Shown here piece by piece: positions 1-5,243 of a DNA stretch of 5,243 bases. Below the pieces are notes generated by a model. It did not search any database. It had not been told where the DNA came from and saw nothing but the letters and a program-made list of their open reading frames with translations. The stretch's first letter is position 1. Each line of letters begins with the position of its first letter. The position numbers were made by a program, and so were the translations under genes. This DNA comes from Defluviicoccus sp. (lineage in GTDB: Bacteria; Pseudomonadota; Alphaproteobacteria; Rhodospirillales; Defluviicoccaceae). Location: positions 3,844,772 through 3,850,014 of the forward strand of contig CP058705.1 of the NCBI GenBank assembly GCA_013414705.1. Reading direction: 5' to 3'.

Positions 1-258
1 CCGGGGGTGCTTGCAGATGCCGGCGGCGATCCGGAACGGGCAACGGAATTGCTGATCAACCGGCTTTTGCATGAACCGAGCGTGCGGCTCCGCCACATTG
101 CCGGGCAGAACGCCGATCCGCAGCGTACTGAGGCCGGGCCAGAGACCACTGCCGGGACTGCCGCGGAGACCGCTGCCGGTCGCGAGCTGGCCCGCATCGA
201 AGACCTGCTGGACCGGCTGTTCGGGTCCGGTGACGAGGAGCACGAACGAGACCCCTGA
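1..258 (+). CDS. hemA: Glutamyl-tRNA reductase, C-terminal end (5' truncated by window edge)
   Basis: The gene enters from the left edge in frame 1 and stops at TGA 256-258, leaving about 85 residues. The segment LLINRLLHEPSVRLRHIAG resembles the C-terminal dimerisation helix of glutamyl-tRNA reductase, where family members typically read LTNRLLHAPTVRLR or similar. The protein ends with a short helix-like stretch, RIEDLLDRLFG, also usual at this terminus. Between them is a low-complexity Ala/Thr/Glu/Gly linker containing an 8-residue near-repeat (ETTAGTAA / ETAAGREL). The enzyme reduces glutamyl-tRNA(Glu) with NADPH to glutamate-1-semialdehyde, the first committed step of C5-pathway tetrapyrrole synthesis, in the cytoplasm. 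The catalytic and NADPH-binding domains lie outside the window. The assignment rests on the short C-terminal match and on the position directly before prfA, which is the standard gammaproteobacterial arrangement. The gap to prfA is 67 bp. Confidence 0.8.
   Translation, partial: PGVLADAGGDPERATELLINRLLHEPSVRLRHIAGQNADPQRTEAGPETTAGTAAETAAGRELARIEDLLDRLFGSGDEEHERDP
142..189 (+). repeat. 24-bp tandem near-duplication inside the hemA 3' end
   Basis: The 14-mer GAGACCrCTGCCGG occurs at 142-155 and again at 166-179, 24 bp apart, with one mismatch (A/G). The spacing is a whole number of codons, so it encodes a repeated ETTAG/ETAAG motif in the low-complexity linker of the HemA C-terminus. It looks like a local in-frame slippage duplication with no evident function. 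Confidence 0.5.
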
Positions 259-325
259 CGCTGTTGATGATGCTTGCGATGATCCTGCTCCTTACATGCC
301 CTGACCCATTACCCCGCGAACGACA

Positions 326-1395
<1,070 letters not shown>

Positions 1396-1399
<4 letters not shown>

Positions 1400-2507
1400 G
1401 CGTGAACGATGGCAGGTCGATTGCCGCTGTGCAGGTGCGGGCGCGCGCGGCACTTGCTGCGGCGGGAGTGCCGGGGCAGCGCTGGAAGCGCGGCTGCTGC
1501 TGGCGGAAGCCCTCGGCGTGCCGGTTGAAGCCCTGCTCATCCACCGCGACGAACCTTTGGAACCGGCCGCCGGCCAGCGCTTTGATGCGCTGCTACAGCG
1601 CCGGCTGCGAGGCGAGCCGGTGGCCTACATCCTGGGGCGGCGGGAATTCTGGAGCCTCCCGCTGCAGGTGACCGCCGATACCCTGGTGCCGCGACCGGAT
1701 TCCGAGACGCTCATCGAGGCGGCGCTCGCCTGGGCGGACGCGCGTCCCGGTGGTCGTGACAGCGTCCGGCGCGTGCTCGACCTCGGCACCGGCAGCGGCT
1801 GTCTGTTGCTGGCGTTGCTCAATGAGCTGAGTTGCGCGGAAGGTATCGGCCTGGACCGGTCGCTTGCGGCGCTGTGGGTGGCGCAGCAGAATGCGGCAGC
1901 GCTGGGACTGTGCAGCCGAACGCACTTCGTCTGCGGCGACTGGGGCGCAGCACTCACAGGCCCAGCGCTCACAGGCGCAGTCGATCTGATCGTCTGCAAC
2001 CCACCCTACATCAGCGATGCGGAATGGCCAACCCTCGACAGCGAAGTGCGTAACTTCGAACCCGCACAGGCCCTGCGCGGTGGTCGCGATGGGTGTGCCG
2101 CATACCGGTCTGTCTTCGCCGACGCGGGGCTGCTGCTGAACCCGGAGGGCGCGATGTGGGTTGAAATTGGTGGTTCATCGGCGTCGAAGGTGTCCGGGAT
2201 TGCCACCGCAGCCGGTTTGCAAGCTGTTGAAATAAGATCAGATCTGGCCGGCCGTCCGCGGGCGCTCGAATTGCGCCGGGGGATGTGGCAACTGCGAAAA
2301 ATTGCTTGGAAACCAACTGCTTCCCGTCTAATTTCACATACGTGGCGTTCACGTCACGGAATTGCGCCGTGCGGCGCCGCTGATTCTGCACCTCGCGTTA
2401 CTGTCTCAAGCGAACCCGGTATCCGGGTCCGTTCGCTAGGTGAGCATAACACCGAGCCACCAGGTGGTAGATGGATCAGCCAACTCAACAAAAGTCGGTT
2501 GCGATGA
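1396..2507 (+). CDS. prmC: Release factor glutamine methyltransferase PrmC (apparent -1 frameshift near 1474; unusual C-terminal extension)
   Basis: PrmC transfers a methyl group from S-adenosylmethionine to N5 of the glutamine in the GGQ motif of RF1 and RF2. The start is ATG 1396, overlapping the prfA stop by ATGA. Frame 1 gives [18 protein letters not shown] up to about 1476. The protein then continues in frame 3 with [21 protein letters not shown], the normal PrmC N-terminal helical domain, so one base seems to be missing in or near the GGGG at 1473-1476. In the joined protein the SAM-binding motif DLGTGSG is at about 129-135 and the catalytic NPPY at about 202-205. [13 protein letters not shown] and [12 protein letters not shown] are also family hallmarks. 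The family normally ends around ALELRR (about residue 295, near 2280). Here the frame stays open to TGA 2505-2507, adding about 75 residues with no recognisable domain and unlike codon use. Without the correction, the only long frame begins at GTG 1518 and lacks about 40 N-terminal residues. Confidence 0.93.
1944..1980 (+). repeat. 15-bp tandem repeat (about 2.5 copies) inside prmC
   Basis: Three successive units begin at 1944, 1959 and 1974. The first two read GGCGCAGCACTCACA and GGCCCAGCGCTCACA, and the third is a partial GGCGCAG. The in-frame product is [12 protein letters not shown], immediately before DLIVCNPPY, the PrmC active site motif. PrmC relatives normally have a short loop here, so this appears to be a five-residue in-frame duplication that lengthens it. 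Confidence 0.7.
2283..2503. other. Lower-GC spacer between the PrmC domain end and the DUF4167 start
   Basis: This stretch is formally inside the extended prmC frame, but it is clearly less GC-rich than the flanking genes. A rough hand count gives only about half of the third codon positions as G or C in the prmC frame, against the strong G/C preference upstream. The translated segment has no recognisable domain. It contains a good stem-loop at 2409-2437, a weaker one with arms CACGG and CCGTG at about 2355-2371, and a GCGGCGCCGC palindrome at about 2371-2380. I read it as an intergenic region, possibly holding the promoter or leader of the DUF4167 gene, rather than as protein-coding DNA. No clear sigma-70 promoter is visible. 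Confidence 0.5.
2409..2437 (+). promoter_or_regulatory. Stem-loop in the leader of the DUF4167 gene
   Basis: The arms AGCGAAC (2409-2415) and GTTCGCT (2431-2437) are perfect 7-base reverse complements. Inside them ACCCGG-TAT-CCGGGT can form an alternative 6-bp hairpin with a 3-base loop, and CCGG-TAT-CCGG is compatible with the full outer stem. No run of T follows on either strand, so it is not a standard intrinsic terminator. It could be an RNA leader structure, a transcript-stabilising stem or a protein-binding inverted repeat. Confidence 0.5.
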
Positions 2508-2883
2508 AACACAACACCAATTCGAGACGAGGGCGAAACCGTGGCGGCGGTGGCGGTGGGAGCGGCAATGGAAGACGCCATATACCCTCCGCAACCAGAC
2601 TTTCGACAGCAGCGGTCCGGACGGCAAAATCCGGGGCACAGCCCAGCAGGTTCTTGACCGCTATCTGGCCCTAGGTCGGGATGCGCATGTAGCGGGTGAT
2701 CCGATTACGGCAGAAAGTTTCTATCAGCATGCGGAGCACTACTACCGGCTGCTGCACGCTGAAGCCGCAGAGTCCCCGCGGCCGCCGCGTCCCGCCGAGA
2801 CGCCTGGCGATCCCGTCGGCGAGGAAGAAGCCGTCGAAACGGTTAAGAGTGAATCCGCTGATGAAAATCGCCTGACCGCCTGA
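2504..2883 (+). CDS. DUF4167 family protein (apparent frameshift near 2585-2590)
   Basis: The core RNQTFDSSGPDGKIRG, followed by TAQQVLDRYLALGRDA and AESFYQHAEHYYRLL, is the conserved DUF4167 block, a family of unknown biochemical function usually found beside prmC. This core is read in frame 1. Family members begin with a short Arg/Gly/Asn-rich leader, and exactly that ([16 protein letters not shown]...GNGRRHIP) lies in frame 2 from ATG 2504 to about 2587. Restoring one C in the CCC at 2585-2587 joins them as ...RRHIP-LRNQTF..., giving about 126 residues. The uncorrected frame-1 reading from GTG 2440 gives a Trp/Arg-rich N-terminus unlike the family. The C-terminus (about residues 85-126) is a Pro/Glu-rich disordered tail. 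ATG 2471 is an alternative start, with AGGTGG just upstream but only 3 bases away. The RGG-like leader suggests RNA binding; that is inference. Confidence 0.85.
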
Positions 2884-2971
2884 GTGAAGCATTGACGTGC
2901 AGGCGGCACGCTTTCAGCCGTCAGGGGTTCATCCGCCCACGGGGATCGATCCGCGATTTCGAAGGGCCCTC
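2884..2971. other. Intergenic region between convergent genes
   Basis: Eighty-eight bases separate the stop of the DUF4167 gene (+) from the stop of the MOSC gene (-). A small hairpin, CGTGC-AGGCG-GCACG (2896-2910), followed by CTTTC could be a weak terminator for the + strand, but it has no real T-run. A GGATCGATCC palindrome lies at 2943-2952. No strong bidirectional terminator is visible. Confidence 0.4.
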
Positions 2972-3754
2972 TCAGCGGCTTTCCGGGACCTCGGCAGGGT
3001 CGTTCACGGCAACTGAGCCAGCCGCGGAAACAACCGCAAGGACGCCACAGTCGGTATGCATGAAGCCGCGCTTCAGGTCCTGAAGCAGGGACAGGTCGTG
3101 CAAGCCGGTTCCCGGCTCGACGTTAATTTCGGAACAGCGCGTGATCCGTTCGCTCACCCGTAGCTGTGTGGTTCCCAGCCGGATCTCCTGACCAAGCCAG
3201 CCGAACTCGGCCCAGGGCGGGGTTCCCTGCAGATAGATGTTGGCACGGAATCGCAGCGGGTCGATCGTGCGTCCGGCCACCCTTTCGATGTCAGAGATGG
3301 TCGACAGCCCGATCACCGAGACGGCCGGGGTGGCGTGGTCGGTAAGCATCACGCCATTCGGGGAACCCACGAAGCGGATCGGTCCGGGCAGCTCGTGTTT
3401 CAGGAAGGCGCGAAAGAATTCCTCGATCATCGCCCGGCCAACTGGCGTGCCGATCGCGCCACGGGCCACCCGTTTGCCGTTGCGGTAAATGGTTACGATG
3501 TTCGATGTCTCGTCGAACTCGACGTTGAGCGCGGCCAAGCGGTCGTGCCGGGAGAGGGTGACGAAGTTCTTCTTCGGCATCCAGCAACTGCCGTCCGCCG
3601 GGTTGGCCATCGTCGCGTAAGCGAGCGCAAAGGCCCGGTCCAGCGGCATGCCGCGTCCAGGCTGCAGGGAGATCCGCTCCAGCGGCTGAGCACTCAGGCC
3701 CTTGACGGGGTAGCGGCAGAGGCGGTCAACGGTTGCCGACGGTATCGTGGACAT
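2972..3754 (-). CDS. MOSC domain protein (YcbX-like, N-terminal beta-barrel plus MOSC)
   Basis: The 260-residue product starts at ATG 3754 (MSTIPSATVDRLCRYPVKGLS), the usual beginning of the MOSC N-terminal beta-barrel domain. LERISLQPGRGMPLDRAFAL continues that domain. The MOSC domain follows, with DPLRFRANIYL at about 165-175, PPWAEFGWLGQEIRLG, and RCSEINVEPGTG containing the conserved cysteine at about residue 207. MOSC proteins are related to the molybdenum cofactor sulfurase C-terminus. YcbX of E. coli takes part in molybdenum-cofactor-dependent reduction of N-hydroxylated compounds. Unlike E. coli YcbX, this protein ends after MOSC and has no C-terminal 2Fe-2S ferredoxin domain, as do many short family members. 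The same frame is open upstream to 4003, but that extension is Arg-rich and unlike the family, so the later ATG is preferred. No strong Shine-Dalgarno is visible before it. Confidence 0.92.
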   Translation of the reverse strand: MSTIPSATVDRLCRYPVKGLSAQPLERISLQPGRGMPLDRAFALAYATMANPADGSCWMPKKNFVTLSRHDRLAALNVEFDETSNIVTIYRNGKRVARGAIGTPVGRAMIEEFFRAFLKHELPGPIRFVGSPNGVMLTDHATPAVSVIGLSTISDIERVAGRTIDPLRFRANIYLQGTPPWAEFGWLGQEIRLGTTQLRVSERITRCSEINVEPGTGLHDLSLLQDLKRGFMHTDCGVLAVVSAAGSVAVNDPAEVPESR

Positions 3755-3785
3755 TGACGCAAGCTCGCAGCCGCTGTTGCTGGTG

Positions 3786-4069
3786 TCAACCGCGAGCCGC
3801 CTCCGGTTGGGAGTTCTTGTCATCCGGGTCGCTGGAATCCGGATCGCCGCTCCGATCAGAGGCCAACGTCTGACCGATATCGTGTTCCGGGATCTGTGAG
3901 GATATCGGGACGGTGTCCACCGTCTCGTGTGGTTCAGGGAGAACGCGCTCGGTTGTGAGTGCTGCGAGAACCTCGTTACCGGCTGGTCCACCAGGCGCAT
4001 CATCGGCCGATATGTCCGCGTCGTTCTCCCTCGGGGCGGCGGTGTTCGGGCTGCGATGTGATGGCTCCG
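3786..4069 (-). other. Open, acidic protein-like tail downstream of the terminase-like gene (possible frameshifted 3' part)
   Basis: Between the terminase-like stop (TGA 4072-4070) and the MOSC start there is about 315 bp. On the - strand, one frame is open for about 93 codons to TGA 3788-3786. Its translation is rich in Asp, Glu, Pro and Ser (for example NDADISADDAPGG and DRSGDPDSSDPDDKN) and poor in Arg, unlike the Arg-rich products of the other - strand frames here. A hand count of G+C by codon position gives roughly 71/54/66 percent, with the dip at position 2 expected of coding DNA. It has no good start codon with a ribosome site near its beginning. A one-base correction around 4072-4076 would join it to the terminase-like protein as ...GLAPRIS-L-TEPSH..., giving about 200 residues. 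It may instead be untranslated or a remnant. Confidence 0.4.
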
Positions 4070-4393
4070 TCAGAGCGAGATCCGGGGAGCGAGGCCGGAA
4101 AGTCTGGCCTGCAGTTCCACGGCGCGCGCCGCTGCCGCGAGCTGGCGATCATCTACAGCGCGTCGGTAGATTGTCTCCAGCTTGCCGAGCAGGACGTTGG
4201 CGTCCCGGCAGTGTGTCGCCGCGGTTTCGTGCTGAAGTTCGATGATGCGCCTGATGATCTGCGGCTGGCGCAGTAGCCGGTAGCCGGCATTTCTGGCCGA
4301 CGCAGGCCTATAGCCTGCTGCCTTGGCAGCGGCGGTCGCATTCATGCAGTCCACGAACTGCCGGCAAAAGCGTTCGTGCCGTGGCTTCAGCAC
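4070..4393 (-). CDS. Terminase small subunit-like DNA-binding protein (lone gene)
   Basis: The 107-residue product contains KPRHERFCRQFVDCMNATAA, then AKAAGYRPASARNAGYRLLR and PQIIRRIIELQHE. This is the N-terminal helix-turn-helix pattern of the phage terminase small subunit family (compare LTPRQ-ERF-NATQAAIRAGYS-ARQ-G-LL in typical members), here at about residues 3-55. A helical segment with GKLETIYRRAVDDRQLAAAARAVELQARLSGL follows. In phages this subunit recognises packaging sites and works with the large ATPase subunit; no large subunit, portal or other phage gene is present here. GTG 4393 is preferred because GGAG lies 6 bases upstream (4403-4400) and the protein then begins at the family-typical position; the frame is open to ATG 4444, but that falls upstream of the predicted transcription start. 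A sigma-70-type promoter precedes it. The downstream acidic open frame may be its missing C-terminus. Confidence 0.8.
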   Translation of the reverse strand: MLKPRHERFCRQFVDCMNATAAAKAAGYRPASARNAGYRLLRQPQIIRRIIELQHETAATHCRDANVLLGKLETIYRRAVDDRQLAAAARAVELQARLSGLAPRISL

Positions 4394-4399
4394 CCTGAT

Positions 4400-4403
4400 C
4401 TCC
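4400..4403 (-). promoter_or_regulatory. Ribosome binding site of the terminase-like gene
   Basis: On the - strand GGAG is followed by six bases (ATCAGG) and then GTG 4393-4391. Good spacing makes this the feature that decides the start in favour of GTG 4393 over the upstream ATG at 4444 and GTG at 4405. Confidence 0.65.
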
Positions 4404-4428
4404 ACTCCCGCACACGTCTGGTTATAGG

Positions 4429-4457
4429 ATAATAAGCCTATCATCGGATGTCGTCAA
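4429..4457 (-). promoter_or_regulatory. Sigma-70-type promoter of the terminase-like gene
   Basis: Read on the - strand, TTGACG (4457-4452) is separated by exactly 17 bases from TATTAT (4434-4429); each hexamer matches consensus at 5 of 6 positions. Transcription would start near 4422, giving a leader of about 30 bases before GTG 4393. The -35 box begins directly after the TAA stop of the copA-like gene. An inverted repeat, ATAGG-N8-CCTAT (4442-4425 on this strand), spans the -10 box and could be an operator. Confidence 0.65.
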
Positions 4458-5243
4458 TTACCGACCTTTGGGAGTATCTGGCCGCCAACCGCGCAGTAAC
4501 AGGGAGTTGCTGACGACGCTGACCGAACTGAACGCCATGGCCGCGCCAGCAAGCGCCGGGCTGAGCAGCCCCGCTGCGGCCAGCGGCAGGCCGATGGCAT
4601 TGTAGACGAAGGCCCAGAACAGGTTCTGGCGGATCTTCCGCCAGGTGGCGCGGGAGATATCGAGCGCGGCCGGGACAAGACGTGGATCGGGGCGCATCAG
4701 GGTTATGCCCGCCGTTTCCATCGCCACATCGGTTCCGGTGCCCATGGCAAAGCCGACGTCGGCCGCCGCCAGCGCCGGCGCGTCGTTGATGCCATCGCCC
4801 ACCATCGCCACCACCCGGCCTTTATCGCGGATCGCGCGTACCGCAGCTGCCTTGTCCTCCGGACGCACACCACCTCGGCTCGAATCCAGCTTCAGGTCGC
4901 GGGCGACGGACGCAGCGACTGCCGGCGCATCGCCGGAAAGCATCGTCACCCGGATTCCCCGGGCCCGCAGTGCGGCTGTGGCCGCAGCCGCCTCGGGTCG
5001 CACCGGATCGGCGATCGCGAGCAATCCCTGCACCCGCCCGTCGTGCGCGATCAGCACCGCCGTCCGTCCGGTGGCCTCCATCGCCGTCAGGCGGACGCTG
5101 GCGTCATCCCCCTTAGCTCGGACGTCCACACCTTCTTCGTGCATCAGCGCAACGTTGCCGATGACGACGCGTTCGCCGTCGACGGAACCGCTCACTCCGA
5201 GGCCGGGACGACTGCGCACCTCATGCGCTGCCGGAAGATCGGT
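4458..5243 (-). CDS. copA: Cu(I)-exporting P1B-type ATPase, C-terminal part (5' truncated by window edge)
   Basis: The - strand frame enters from the right edge and stops at TAA 4460-4458, giving 261 residues of the C-terminal third of a heavy-metal ATPase. Counting from the first residue in the window, the nucleotide-binding domain glycine motif PGLGVSG is at 13-19, LSGD of the P domain at 102-105, RPEDKAA just after 125, and the hinge motif GDGINDAPAL at 149-158. The last two membrane helices carry the Cu(I)-selectivity residues of P1B-1 ATPases: YN (214-215) in WAFVYNAIGLPL and M236 with SS 239-240 in GAAMAFSSVSVVSN. The enzyme exports Cu(I) across the inner membrane using ATP. The DKTGT phosphorylation site, SEHP motif, CPC helix and N-terminal metal-binding domains lie outside the window. 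ZntA-type and other P1B classes lack this YN / M-SS pair, so copper specificity is well supported. The neighbouring genes are not obviously copper-related. Confidence 0.93.
   Translation of the reverse strand, partial: TDLPAAHEVRSRPGLGVSGSVDGERVVIGNVALMHEEGVDVRAKGDDASVRLTAMEATGRTAVLIAHDGRVQGLLAIADPVRPEAAAATAALRARGIRVTMLSGDAPAVAASVARDLKLDSSRGGVRPEDKAAAVRAIRDKGRVVAMVGDGINDAPALAAADVGFAMGTGTDVAMETAGITLMRPDPRLVPAALDISRATWRKIRQNLFWAFVYNAIGLPLAAAGLLSPALAGAAMAFSSVSVVSNSLLLRGWRPDTPKGR

Noticed and set aside
1471..1480. Programmed -1 ribosomal frameshifting in prmC
   Set aside because: The site CCG GGG C is not a canonical X XXY YYZ heptamer, no clear downstream stem or internal Shine-Dalgarno was seen, and PrmC is not known to be recoded. 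An indel is simpler.
2302..2332. Possible promoter TTGCTT-N19-TCTAAT ahead of the DUF4167 gene
   Set aside because: The hexamers are poor and the spacing is 19 bases, so it is not distinguishable from background.
2896..2911. Hairpin CGTGC-AGGCG-GCACG as an intrinsic terminator of the + strand genes
   Set aside because: The stem is only 5 bp and only CTTTC follows it, so it does not meet the usual terminator pattern; it is mentioned only in the intergenic entry.
2943..2952. GGATCGATCC palindrome as a regulator site
   Set aside because: It is a short palindrome between two gene ends with no promoter nearby, and such 10-mers occur by chance.
3755..4003. N-terminal extension of the MOSC protein from an ATG at 4003
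   Set aside because: The extra 83 residues are Arg-rich and unlike any MOSC N-terminus, whereas ATG 3754 gives the standard start. A competing - strand frame in the same interval looks more protein-like.
3913..4276. Two overlapping + strand open frames of 105-110 codons
   Set aside because: They lie opposite the terminase-like gene and its acidic tail, show no family motif, and are expected by chance in GC-rich DNA.

Overview
The window is GC-rich proteobacterial chromosome carrying two converging gene groups, with little intergenic DNA apart from a lower-GC gap between prmC and the DUF4167 gene. On the + strand (1-2883) lie the 3' end of a glutamyl-tRNA reductase gene (hemA), a complete prfA (release factor RF1), prmC (the methyltransferase that modifies the RF1/RF2 GGQ motif) and a DUF4167 gene. 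On the - strand, transcribed right to left (5243-2972), lie the 3' end of a copper P1B-type ATPase gene (copA-like), a lone phage-terminase-small-subunit-like gene, and a MOSC-domain gene.

The order hemA-prfA-prmC is the classic gammaproteobacterial one and implies 5-aminolevulinate synthesis by the C5 (glutamyl-tRNA) route. A DUF4167 gene directly after prmC is best known from Alphaproteobacteria. The window therefore suggests a GC-rich gammaproteobacterium or a deep proteobacterial lineage carrying both traits; this is inference from gene order, not a taxonomic assignment.

prfA and prmC form a functional pair: PrmC methylates the glutamine of the GGQ motif visible in this RF1, and the two genes overlap by ATGA, which suggests translational coupling. 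The - strand genes show no obvious shared pathway. CopA exports Cu(I), MOSC proteins of the YcbX type act with molybdenum cofactor, and the terminase-like protein is a small predicted DNA-binding protein without phage neighbours. The terminase-like gene has the best promoter in the window, TTGACG-N17-TATTAT, starting immediately after the copA stop codon.

The most unusual aspect is broken reading frames. prmC needs a one-base correction near 1473-1476 and lacks a stop codon where the family normally ends. The DUF4167 gene needs a one-base correction near 2585-2590. The terminase-like gene is followed by about 93 open codons of acidic, protein-like sequence in another frame. Most of these sites can be explained by loss of a single base, two of them in short G or C runs, so assembly or sequencing error and real gene decay must be separated before any biology is inferred. 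I found no CRISPR array, tRNA, rRNA, insertion sequence or convincing new defence or metabolic system.
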